This document shows positions 35,561 to 43,804 of a stretch of 60,457 nucleotides of DNA, piece by piece. The stretch's first letter is position 1; each line of letters starts with the position of its first letter. A model generated the notes under the pieces. That model made no database searches. It saw nothing but the letters and a program-made list of their open reading frames with translations, and had not been told where the DNA came from. The stretch lies in assembly GCA_019634695.1 (NCBI GenBank), contig JAHCAW010000022.1, positions 1-60,457 of the forward strand, written 5' to 3'. The position numbers and the translations under genes were made by a program. The DNA comes from Candidatus Sumerlaeia bacterium (GTDB lineage Bacteria; Sumerlaeota; Sumerlaeia; SLMS01; JAHLLQ01).

Positions 35561-37558
35561 TCAGCGGGTGCCCTTGCGGACCGCTTCGATTTCCTCGGCG
35601 CCGATGACGGCGACGAGCGGATTGGTCGGCACGGCGGAGCCGAACTGGCGCTTCACCGCCGAGTCTTCGCGCCGCAGGATCTCGTCGCGACGCAGCAACT
35701 GGTCGGGATTGGCCAGCTCGTCGGCCACACGGGCGCTGTTGCCTTCCTGCTGGGCCACGATCGTCGTGCCGGTGGCGCGCATGGCGAGACGGCAGATGCC
35801 GATGACCTCGCCGCGCATGTTGAGCAGCGGCGCGCCGTTGGTCAGCTCGTCGAGCACGGCGGTGTGAACGATTTCGGAAACGACGCCGCGCTGGATGCGT
35901 TCGACGCTGCCCGCCCGCCCGCGCGCCGTGGGATAGCGCGCCGTGCGCGGCGCCGCGGCGTAGACGGGATCGTGCTCCTGCACCTTGTCGCTGTCGCCGA
36001 GCGGAAGTGGCTCGACGCCTTCGGGCAGCTTGAACTCCCCGTCGACCTGCAGGACGAGCAGTTTGCTGTTGTCGAGCGTGACGACCGCGCTGGCCAGGGC
36101 GACGACCGCGGGACGGTCCGCCGTCGCCGGGAAGTGAACGCGGAACTGGCGCGCGCCGTCTCCGATCGTCGAGTCCGTGACCACGATGCCCGAGTGCGTC
36201 AGCAACACGCCGGCGGCAGGCTGCGTGTCGGTGCCGACGGCCTCGACAAGGACGGTCCCGCGCTCGGCCAGCCGCGTGATCTCGACGACGGACAGCGGCC
36301 GCGCCTCGCGATCGGCACGCGCCTGCGCCGCCTGCGTCGCCGCCTGGTTTGCCGGGTTCAGCGCCGAGCTGCTCCAGTTGCCGCCGCGCAACTCGTCCAG
36401 CAACTCGATGACCAACGTCGTGCCGCTGCCGGAGAAGTTCGCGATGAAGCGATCCTCGAATGAGTTGGCCACGACGAAGTTCGTGTACAGGAAGTCCTCG
36501 AGTTCGTCGACGGTGCCGATGTCCTGGATGGCGTACTCCTGATAGGCCTCGCCATTGGCGGCGCGGGATTCGCGGCGGCGCACGTTGCCGGACTCGTTGA
36601 TCTCGCGCGAACGCAGCACCTCCGACAGCAGGCGCCCGATCGCGATGGGCGAGGGATCGGTGCCCTGATAATAGAGGCCAACCGTCACCATGTCGCCGCG
36701 AGTGCCCGCCCGACGGCAGAAGCGCAGAACGTCGCGCAGCACCTGGATGCCGAGATCGCCGTCGAGGCCAACGTCGACGAGGCGCTGCATGTTCTGGTAG
36801 TGCGCGTCCTCGAAGTCCACGTCGGAACGGCCGGCGGCGCGGAAGGGACGCCCCGAGACCCGCAGGCCGTCGGCAACCCGGTGCATTTCGTAGATCAGCG
36901 TGTCCTGCACATCGTGCCAGTTCTGGGCCGTACCGGAGTAGCCGACGTCCTTGAAGTCCACGTAGTAGATGAAGATGTACTCGGCGTTGTAGGTGAGCGC
37001 GGCGGAGCGTGCGCGCTCGTAGAAGGCGCGCTCGGAGGCGATGGCTTCGCGGCGGGCCGGTGAATCGTAGAGGAGCTGGGCCATCTCGGGGTTGGCCACG
37101 ACGGTCAGACCCGCCTCGAGGAAGATGTTCGAGAAGAGGCTTTGGGCGATGTCGATCAGGCGAAGGTACTGCTGGTTGGCGGCACTGCGGTCGCGGAAGG
37201 CGGGGGCGGTGGCCGATTGGTCGCCGACGATCAGGGTGCGGCGCTCGCCCTCGGGTGCGGTCTTGCGGGGCAGCTCGATCGGCAGGTTGAGGTCGCCGGC
37301 CTTGGCGACATTGTAGACGAAGAGCACGCGCGCACCATCAAGGTCGCACCCGGCGATCTGACCCAGGATGTCGGGCGCCTCGGGCCTGCCTTCGGGCGCG
37401 TCGAGCGGGATGGGCCGATAGGGCCGCTCGTTGCTCGGGGGCGACACGTTGCGCTCGCCGGGCGAGAAGGGGAAGGGCGTCGGGGCCGGCTGGGCGGAGA
37501 CGAGTCCACCAAGCACGACAAGCAACGCGACAAGCGCGGGGACGATTCGCTGAATCAT
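35561..37558 (-). CDS. Exported protein with catalytically dead HtrA-like (S1C) domain
   Basis: 665 aa with signal peptide MIQRIVPALVALLVVLGGLVSAQ. Residues ~70-400 form an alpha/beta region (FLEAGLTVVANPEMAQLLYD; YIFIYYVDFKDV) of the kind seen in CsgG/TolB-type periplasmic proteins; identity is uncertain. Residues ~430-590 follow the DegP/HtrA trypsin pattern (LLTHSGIVVTDSTI; KLLVLQVDGEFKLP; LPLGDSDKVQEHDPVYAAA; NGAPLLNMRGEVIGI). All three catalytic positions are changed: His to Thr464, Asp to Lys499 and Ser to Asn574. It is therefore probably a binding or scaffold protein rather than a protease. It sits between the CsgG-like lipoprotein and the DUF4384 gene. GGGAG precedes ATG 37558. Confidence 0.72.
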   Translation of the reverse strand: MIQRIVPALVALLVVLGGLVSAQPAPTPFPFSPGERNVSPPSNERPYRPIPLDAPEGRPEAPDILGQIAGCDLDGARVLFVYNVAKAGDLNLPIELPRKTAPEGERRTLIVGDQSATAPAFRDRSAANQQYLRLIDIAQSLFSNIFLEAGLTVVANPEMAQLLYDSPARREAIASERAFYERARSAALTYNAEYIFIYYVDFKDVGYSGTAQNWHDVQDTLIYEMHRVADGLRVSGRPFRAAGRSDVDFEDAHYQNMQRLVDVGLDGDLGIQVLRDVLRFCRRAGTRGDMVTVGLYYQGTDPSPIAIGRLLSEVLRSREINESGNVRRRESRAANGEAYQEYAIQDIGTVDELEDFLYTNFVVANSFEDRFIANFSGSGTTLVIELLDELRGGNWSSSALNPANQAATQAAQARADREARPLSVVEITRLAERGTVLVEAVGTDTQPAAGVLLTHSGIVVTDSTIGDGARQFRVHFPATADRPAVVALASAVVTLDNSKLLVLQVDGEFKLPEGVEPLPLGDSDKVQEHDPVYAAAPRTARYPTARGRAGSVERIQRGVVSEIVHTAVLDELTNGAPLLNMRGEVIGICRLAMRATGTTIVAQQEGNSARVADELANPDQLLRRDEILRREDSAVKRQFGSAVPTNPLVAVIGAEEIEAVRKGTR

Positions 37559-37635
37559 GATGGGACTCCCGTGAACAGGTTGGCGGACCATGTGGCCGTG
37601 GCGTCGAGGATGCAGGGCTGGACGTCTGGAGGAAC

Positions 37636-38961
37636 TCATTGGGGGTTCTGCCATTCGCGGCGTTGGATGCCCGGATCGGAGAGCGTGAACTCGGCTGTCT
37701 CAATCATCCAGACGTCGCCGTTGGGGGCACGCAGGCGGGCGGTGAGCACGACCTGATCGTCACGCAGGATCGCGTTGCCGACGATGCTGAGCTGGTAGTC
37801 GCTGAGGAGTTGCGGACGTCCTGTCTGGCGGCGGCCGGCGTCGAAGCCCAGGTCGGTCTGCTCGTGGTGCTCGGGAACGGGCAGCATCAGGCCGCGCGAG
37901 TCGGTGACGATGCGCCGCTCGACCTCCTCGCGGACGTACTTGCCCCAATAGGGCGGCGCGGACTCGAAGTCGGCGAACTTGACGTTCACGCGCTGACCGC
38001 CCGCACGGATCTCGTATCCCTCGAGCAGCTTGACCGCCAGACGGTTCGCCGCGGTCTTGACCTCCTGGCGCAGCGGCGGCGGTACGTAGACTTCCGCCTC
38101 CGCATACATGCGCTCGAGTTCGCGACTGGTCGCCACGTTGGCGGCGTAGGTCAGGGTCTTCGCAAACGTGGTCAGCGTCGCGCCCGACTGCGGATCGATG
38201 ACGAAGGTCTCGAACTTGTAGAAGGGCGGCGTGCTCCCCTCGCGGCGGACCCGACCGACGAGGATGATGTCGACGCCGAGTTGGTTGGCATAGAAGGCGA
38301 GATCGTCGCCGGTGCCGAGTGCCCGGGCCCCGAGGCCCTGGTCGTTCTCCACGAGGTAGCGACGCACTTGCGAGAACTCGAGCTGGCGGGGCCGATAGCC
38401 CATGTCGCGCTGGAGTGCGAACGACAGGTGCTGGGCGAAGCGCTTGCCCAACTCGTTGGATTCCATCTTGTGATCGACGTACGGGAAGATCGCGACGGAC
38501 TGGAGACCGCGCGGCATCGAGGAGGAAATCTCGCGCGAGTACTCCTCCGCGAAGCTCCGCAGCATCTGGTCAACCGTCGGCGCCAGCGAGAAGCGATAGA
38601 CCGGCTGCAGATTGCCCGTTCGGTGAAGCCACTGGAACGTGATCACCTGCCAGAAGTTGAGGCGGCGCCGCACGAGGGCTTGCTCGAGCGTGTCGTGGTC
38701 CGTCGAGCGAATGCGCACGACGTGGTGCTTGTTCTGCTTGAGTCGGAAGTTGGCGGGTGTCGTGTACTGGGTCCCGTAGTACTCGGGGTACTCGGGGTAC
38801 GCATCGTTCTGGACGAGCGAGACTTCGGCGCCCGGCGGTTCGGTGTCGATGCGCACGTCCTTGCGTCCGCAGCCGGCGAGTTGCAGCGCGGCGAGAAGCA
38901 CGACAAGGGCGGGCACGAGTGTGTGCGACCGGAGACCTGCGGCGTGACGGGTGGGGCTCAT
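37636..38961 (-). CDS. PEGA/CsgG-FlgO-like lipoprotein
   Basis: 441 aa. The lipoprotein signal ends LQLAGC (Cys31). The mature start VRIDTEPPGAEVSLVQNDAY is a PEGA-type beta domain, a surface or peptidoglycan-adhesion module. From ~150 the protein has VAIFPYVDHKMESNELGKRFAQHLSFALQ and LGVDIILVGRVRREG, the pattern of FlgO/CsgG-like domains in which an outer-membrane lipoprotein senses or forms an assembly. A second copy-like region near the end (FADFESAPPYWGKYVREEVERRIV; LLSDYQLSIVGNAIL) may be a repeat of that fold. It lies between the FGE-like giant protein and the pseudo-HtrA protein (27- and 77-bp gaps). Confidence 0.68.
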   Translation of the reverse strand: MSPTRHAAGLRSHTLVPALVVLLAALQLAGCGRKDVRIDTEPPGAEVSLVQNDAYPEYPEYYGTQYTTPANFRLKQNKHHVVRIRSTDHDTLEQALVRRRLNFWQVITFQWLHRTGNLQPVYRFSLAPTVDQMLRSFAEEYSREISSSMPRGLQSVAIFPYVDHKMESNELGKRFAQHLSFALQRDMGYRPRQLEFSQVRRYLVENDQGLGARALGTGDDLAFYANQLGVDIILVGRVRREGSTPPFYKFETFVIDPQSGATLTTFAKTLTYAANVATSRELERMYAEAEVYVPPPLRQEVKTAANRLAVKLLEGYEIRAGGQRVNVKFADFESAPPYWGKYVREEVERRIVTDSRGLMLPVPEHHEQTDLGFDAGRRQTGRPQLLSDYQLSIVGNAILRDDQVVLTARLRAPNGDVWMIETAEFTLSDPGIQRREWQNPQ

Positions 38962-38987
38962 GGCAGCTTCCTCACAAAGAGTGGCGT

Positions 38988-41900
38988 TCACTTCCAGACG
39001 CAGCGGAATCCGACGGAGGCGTTCTGCGTCTCCGGGGGCAGTCCGTCGCGGCGGGTGGATTGCAGGTTGAAAGGCCGGGTCATGTCGAAGGCACCACCGC
39101 GGATCGTGCGGGGTCCGTCGGTCTTCTCGTTGACCGGATCGACGGCTCCATCGGTCAGGCCGTCGCGATACCAGTTCGGGTCGTAGACGTCGCGTGTCCA
39201 CTCACGCACGCCGAGGGCCATGCCGTGCACGCCGTCCGGAGTGATGTCCCAAGCGGCCGCCGGTACGAAGGCGCGCGATGCGAGGTCGCGTCGCATCTCG
39301 GGTGTCAGGTCCTCGCCCCACGGGAAGAGGCGCGCATCCGAGCCGCGCGCGGCGGCCTCCCATTGGGCCTCGGTGGGCAGCATCTTGCCGGCCCACGTGG
39401 CATAGGCGCGCGCCGCATGCCACGAGACACCGCGGACCGGTGCGTTGGGCGTGCGGCGCTGATCGCTCCATCCGTTGGGCTGCAATGCCGCGGAGCCGAC
39501 GCCTTGCAGGATTTCGCTGCCGACCTTGCCGGCGCGCACCTCGTCGAGGAACCGCGCGTAGTCGGCCACCGAAACCTCGCGCGCATCGATCGCGAAGCTG
39601 GTGACCGTGACGCGACGCACGGGGCGCTCGTTGCGCTGGTCCTCGCTGCCCATCGGGAAGGTTGTTTCGGGAATGCGAATCATGCCGGGAGGCGTGAGGC
39701 CCCGGAAGCTGTCGGCAATCCTCGCCCATGCGCTGCCGGCGCGCAACGGCGCCCACGAGTCCTGCGAAGAGCGGCGGAAGTACTCGCGGCGCGCGAAGTC
39801 CGAGGCAGGATCGCCGGGCCAACCCTCGTTCCATGCGGCGGCAAGAAGCTCCTCGGCACGGCGAAGCTGCGCCGCGTCGTCGGCGAAGTGCTTCAGGAGA
39901 ACATCGACCGCGAGCACCCGCGCGGGAGCCACGTCGGACGGCGGCGAGAAGAGTGCGGCTCCTTCGATGCCTTCGAGAAGGCGCGCCACGTCGGCGGGAC
40001 GGGGCGCCGACGAACGACGCACGAAGCGCCGGGCAAGATCGAGCGCGCTGTCGATGCTGGGATCGAGGGCGGCGGCGCGCGAGAAGTCGCGGTCGGCGTC
40101 GTCGGCGCGACCGAGCAGCGTGTAGATGCGGGCGCGAATGCGCAGGACGGAGGCGACGGCGCGGCGCCGGTCGAGCGTGTCGTTGGCGAAGCCCGCCTCA
40201 AGGCGCAGTCGATTGAGATCCGCGGCGCTGGAGTCGGGCGCGGATTCGGCGAGGCGCTCATGCGTGGGGGCGCCGAGGGCGCGGGCCTGCGCGGTGGTGC
40301 GGGCGAAAGTGGCGTAGGTTTCGGCCTCGCGCGAGAGCAGGTCGAGATCGACCTTGGACAGCGCCTCGTTGCACGTCTCGAGTGCGGCGTCCTGGTTGTC
40401 CAGAGCGAGTTGCGTGGCGGCCTTGCCGGCCCAGAGCAGGAAGCTGGAGTCGTCGCGATCGAGCGCGGTGTCGAAACGTTCGAGCGCCTCCTCGAGGTCG
40501 GTGCGCGAGCCGTCGGACTCGTGCCGCGCCAGCAACGCGATGCCGTACCAGTAGATGCACTCGGCCTCGAAGGAGCGCAGGCGCTCGAGCAGCGGGAAGC
40601 GGCGGTACGTCAGGACGAGTTCGCCGCTGAGCCGCGAGAGGTTCAGCAGGCGCTCCTGGTCCTGGGCGGTGAGCCGCGCGAGTTGGGCCGACGCGTCGAG
40701 GTCGCCGGTGGTGCGCTGCGACCCGAGCTCGACCAGCAGCTCGTTGTAGCGTTGGTCGGTCGCGTCGAAGGTCTTGTGCATCGTATCGATGATTTCCTGC
40801 ACCTGTCCGGTCTGGGCGGCGCTGGGGTTGAAGTCCGACAGGAAGCGCAGGTACGAGCGCAGGCGCATCTGCGACTGCATCCATTCGTCGCGGCGGGCCT
40901 CGGCGATCATGCGGGCGTTCTCGCGCTGCTGGGCCTCGGAGGCGGCGGACTGGCGCAGTTCGCTGTCCATGCGCAGCAGCGAGGTCTCGGTGCTGCGCAG
41001 AATGCGCATCATCTGGCCGGTGATCTCGGCGACGTGCTCGCGCAGGGTGGAGATGCTCTGGAGGCGGTTGATGTCGACGACGCCCATCTCGTTGTAGCGG
41101 ATGCTGGTGCGGGGGGGACGGGAAAGGCGGGTGAGGCGCTCGACGGCGGCCATCTTGCGGTCGCGCGAGAGCAGGTCCGCGACGCGCGCGCAGCCGGTGG
41201 CGATGCGCACGAGTTCCTGCTGCATCGCGTCGGATACGGCGCGCTGCTGGATCGACTCGGCGATGCCCCAGGCTTCCTGCTGGGCGCGGGCGAAGTCGCG
41301 GCTGTCGAAGGCGCCGCGCATCGTGGCAACCGAGGACTCGATGCGGCGGGCCTTCTCGGCGCCGGGCACCAAGGTGCTGGAGAACGCGTCGGAAGTCTGG
41401 TTGCCGGCGACCTCGCCGATGCCCTGTCCACGACGCCGGCGAATCCCCCAGCCCTTCGTCTGTTCGATGTTGCGCTGCAGCTCGCGGATATCGTTCTCGA
41501 TGCGGCCGCGCAGGTTGTCGATCTCACGCTGGAGGCGTGCGTCCTCGTCGCCGGTGGTTTGCGCGCGGCGATAGCCTTGGCGATTCTCCAGCGACAGCAG
41601 CGATCCGAAGGAGTTGCCGAGCGCGAGGGCCAGGTCGCGCACGCGCCCGAGCGTCTCGTTCAGCTCGGCCGAGAAGACCGGAAGCTGCGACAGGAACTCG
41701 AGCCAGAAGAGGGCATCCTCCTGGTCTCCGCGTTCGATCAGGCGGAGTATTTCGCGCAGGGTCGCCTCGAAGTTCTCGCTCTCCCAAAGGTTGACGACCT
41801 CGATCGAGGTGCCGGGCTCTGTGAGCCGGCGCAGGATGGCGAGCGAGGTGTCGAAGTCGCCTTCGTCGAGCAACAGGCGCGCGCGCCGCAGTTCAAGCAT

Positions 41901-43304
41901 GAAGTCGAAGATCTTGGCATCGACGGTGGCGGAGAGCAGTTGATCCTGCGCGCGCTGAAGTCCCTCGCCGAAGGCCTTGGCGGAGGCTTCGTCGTACATG
42001 GTCGAGAGAAACGCGCGGGCGTTCTCGCCGGCGCGCAGGGCATCGCGCAGCGCCTCGACCCGCTGCTCCATCAGGCGGTGGAGCAACTCGGACCTCGCGT
42101 TGAACGGCGTCATGGCAACCGGGGCCTGCTCGATGCCGAGTTCGCGCTTGAGCCGATCGATCTCTTCGCGCGTCTGATCCGCCTTGCGCATCGCACGGTC
42201 GAACTCGGCCCGCGTGGCGGCGAAGCTGACCCGCATGCGGATGCGGCGAATCGCTTCCTTGTTCTCCGTCAGGTCGAAGATTTCCTCAAGCAGCGCCTCG
42301 GCATCCTCATAGCGTCCCTCGGCCTCGGCCTGCTCGGCGGCCTCGAGGTTCAGCGAGACCCGGTCCTGCTTGATGCGCTCGCGCAACTCCGGGTCGTCCA
42401 CCGTGAGCAGCCAGAGCGCATCGACGACTTCGCGCGCCTTCTGCCGGCTCGCCAACGACTCCTCGGCGCGCTTGAGGTATTGCCAGTACTTGAAGAGCGT
42501 TTCCTTCTTGAGGCTGCGAACGCGGCCGGCGTCGCGCGCCTCGGCCAGATCCTCGGCCGCGGCCAGCAACGTCAGCGCCGCGTCGTAGCGCTGCGCCTCG
42601 TGCGCCGCCGTTGCCGCGTCGAGGTTCTTCTCGACCAGCGCCTGCCGCCGCGCACGGCGCAGCCGGTTGAGCGACTGGATGTCGGGAAACAGGTCGAGCC
42701 CGAGCGCACTCGCCTCGAGGGCACCGTCCCAATCCTTGACGCCCACGGCTTCCTCGGCCGCGCGCACCGCCGCTTCGAGCTCGTCGGTCGTCCCGCTCCA
42801 CACCGCTTCGGCGCGCGCGCGCACCTCGCCGCTTCGCACATCGATCGCCTGCAGGAAGAGCGACGACTCGCGCACGCCCTGAATCAGCCGCGTCGCCAGC
42901 ACGACGTCGGCCTCGGCCGCTCGCAGGGCTTCGGGCACGGACTCCGGCGCCGCGGACGGATCGGTCCACGCCATCAGTTCCTGCCGAATGGCGGCCGTCA
43001 CGCGCGCCGTTGTAGCGGATCGGAACTGGAAGCGCGGCGGCAGGAAGGCCTCAAGGTTGCCCTCGACGCGTCGCACCATCCGCTCGGGCAGCGCGCCCTC
43101 CGTGCCGGCGGCCAGCAGGTACACGCGCACCTCGCCCTCGGGATACGCGGACTCCAGATTCTGGGCCACGCGCTCCAGCGCCACCGAGAGCGACCGCGAG
43201 GGCTGCGCGTCCAGCAATGCCGGCATGCTTGCCAGCATGAGGCCCAGAAGGAGGGCGACCCACGAAGCGCGAAGGATGGAAGGCATTCCAAAAGTGAGGT
43301 TCAT
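38988..43304 (-). CDS. Very large exported helical/TPR-like protein with C-terminal SUMF1/FGE-like domain
   Basis: 1438 aa, first gene of the cluster. Signal peptide MNLTFGMPSILRASWVALLLGLMLASMPALLDAQ. Residues ~35-180 are an alpha/beta segment (GEVRVYLLAAG; VVLATRLIQGV), perhaps CsgG-like. The next ~1000 residues are almost all helical with TPR-like repeats (AEAEGRYEDAEALLEEIFDL; LGRADDADRDFSRAAALDPS) and coiled-coil stretches. From ~1205 to the end is a formylglycine-generating-enzyme/SUMF1 fold: MIRIPETTFPMGSEDQRNERPVRRVTV, GVSWHAARAYATWAGKMLPTEAQWE and the GFRCV end. The catalytic Cys pair before the end is absent (RGGAFDMTRPFNLQSTRRDG), so it is probably a binding domain. GGAGG 8 nt upstream supports ATG 43304. 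A GATAAT-like -10 lies at 43336-43341. Confidence 0.78.
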   Translation of the reverse strand: MNLTFGMPSILRASWVALLLGLMLASMPALLDAQPSRSLSVALERVAQNLESAYPEGEVRVYLLAAGTEGALPERMVRRVEGNLEAFLPPRFQFRSATTARVTAAIRQELMAWTDPSAAPESVPEALRAAEADVVLATRLIQGVRESSLFLQAIDVRSGEVRARAEAVWSGTTDELEAAVRAAEEAVGVKDWDGALEASALGLDLFPDIQSLNRLRRARRQALVEKNLDAATAAHEAQRYDAALTLLAAAEDLAEARDAGRVRSLKKETLFKYWQYLKRAEESLASRQKAREVVDALWLLTVDDPELRERIKQDRVSLNLEAAEQAEAEGRYEDAEALLEEIFDLTENKEAIRRIRMRVSFAATRAEFDRAMRKADQTREEIDRLKRELGIEQAPVAMTPFNARSELLHRLMEQRVEALRDALRAGENARAFLSTMYDEASAKAFGEGLQRAQDQLLSATVDAKIFDFMLELRRARLLLDEGDFDTSLAILRRLTEPGTSIEVVNLWESENFEATLREILRLIERGDQEDALFWLEFLSQLPVFSAELNETLGRVRDLALALGNSFGSLLSLENRQGYRRAQTTGDEDARLQREIDNLRGRIENDIRELQRNIEQTKGWGIRRRRGQGIGEVAGNQTSDAFSSTLVPGAEKARRIESSVATMRGAFDSRDFARAQQEAWGIAESIQQRAVSDAMQQELVRIATGCARVADLLSRDRKMAAVERLTRLSRPPRTSIRYNEMGVVDINRLQSISTLREHVAEITGQMMRILRSTETSLLRMDSELRQSAASEAQQRENARMIAEARRDEWMQSQMRLRSYLRFLSDFNPSAAQTGQVQEIIDTMHKTFDATDQRYNELLVELGSQRTTGDLDASAQLARLTAQDQERLLNLSRLSGELVLTYRRFPLLERLRSFEAECIYWYGIALLARHESDGSRTDLEEALERFDTALDRDDSSFLLWAGKAATQLALDNQDAALETCNEALSKVDLDLLSREAETYATFARTTAQARALGAPTHERLAESAPDSSAADLNRLRLEAGFANDTLDRRRAVASVLRIRARIYTLLGRADDADRDFSRAAALDPSIDSALDLARRFVRRSSAPRPADVARLLEGIEGAALFSPPSDVAPARVLAVDVLLKHFADDAAQLRRAEELLAAAWNEGWPGDPASDFARREYFRRSSQDSWAPLRAGSAWARIADSFRGLTPPGMIRIPETTFPMGSEDQRNERPVRRVTVTSFAIDAREVSVADYARFLDEVRAGKVGSEILQGVGSAALQPNGWSDQRRTPNAPVRGVSWHAARAYATWAGKMLPTEAQWEAAARGSDARLFPWGEDLTPEMRRDLASRAFVPAAAWDITPDGVHGMALGVREWTRDVYDPNWYRDGLTDGAVDPVNEKTDGPRTIRGGAFDMTRPFNLQSTRRDGLPPETQNASVGFRCVWK

Positions 43305-43804
43305 AGACCGGACCTCCCCGGCAAACGGCACCCGGATTATCCGAGATTTCCGCGCCCGCGTACGCCGCGGGTGCGCGGCTCCATCATCCTACCCGAGCCC
43401 CCCGAATCGCCCCCTCGGCCGATCGCCAATGACGGGCACCTGTCGCCACGGCCCCTTGGAGGCCGTTCTTCAAATGATGCACAAGTCTGATGACCGGACT
43501 GTCCGACGGCAGGATGCTGCGGTCAATCGGCAAGTGCCTGTCGATTGGCGGTTGAAACAGGAAACATGGACTGGTGGTGCAGTTGTGTCTCTACGTTGGA
43601 AGTTGGATTCTGGTTCGCTGGGCATACCGCGCCACGGGGAGCGGGCCCGGTCGGGATGTGTGATGAACCTTTGACCATCCCGACCCGGTCAAAGGTTCCC
43701 GGGTGCCCCGGGCGCCGACAGGATTTCCGACCCCCCGGGCGCACTTCCAACTTGAGCGTGTGCGCCCGGCCGGGGCAGGCAGGAGCGACGGAGGCACGAC
43801 GACC
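43305..43804. other. 500-bp intergenic region before the tyrosine recombinase, with strong secondary structure
   Basis: No supported gene in 500 bp between the divergently transcribed FGE-like gene and the recombinase. The left part holds a weak minus-strand -10 (GATAAT, 43336-43341). Around 43530-43560 a CAATCG/CGATTG hairpin is seen. The centre (43649-43698) has two interleaved inverted repeats listed separately, and GC-rich CCCGGG/CCCGGG sequence follows at 43698-43712. Base composition here is lower in GC than the flanking genes. It may hold regulatory RNA structure or a recombination site. Confidence 0.5.
43649..43698. repeat. Two interleaved inverted repeats (A-B-A'-B')
   Basis: Arm A GGTCGGGATG (43649-43658) pairs with CATCCCGACC (43676-43685). 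Arm B GAACCTTTGACC (43665-43676) pairs perfectly with GGTCAAAGGTTC (43687-43698). Because B lies between A and A', the two stems cannot form as separate nested hairpins: they either alternate or form a pseudoknot. Located ~107 bp before the recombinase start. Confidence 0.8.

Noticed and set aside
38988..39720. Diversity-generating retroelement variable region in the FGE-like domain
   Set aside because: No reverse transcriptase or template repeat is visible anywhere in the window.
38757..43490. Very long open frame on the plus strand opposite the FGE-like gene (about 1577 codons)
   Set aside because: Product is Arg/Gly/Ala-rich with no domains, while the minus strand has a signal peptide, ribosome-binding site and recognisable FGE end. 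High GC makes antisense frames long.
43305..43804. Possible small genes in the 500-bp gap before the recombinase
   Set aside because: Short frames have no ribosome-binding site or recognisable sequence; structure explains the region better.
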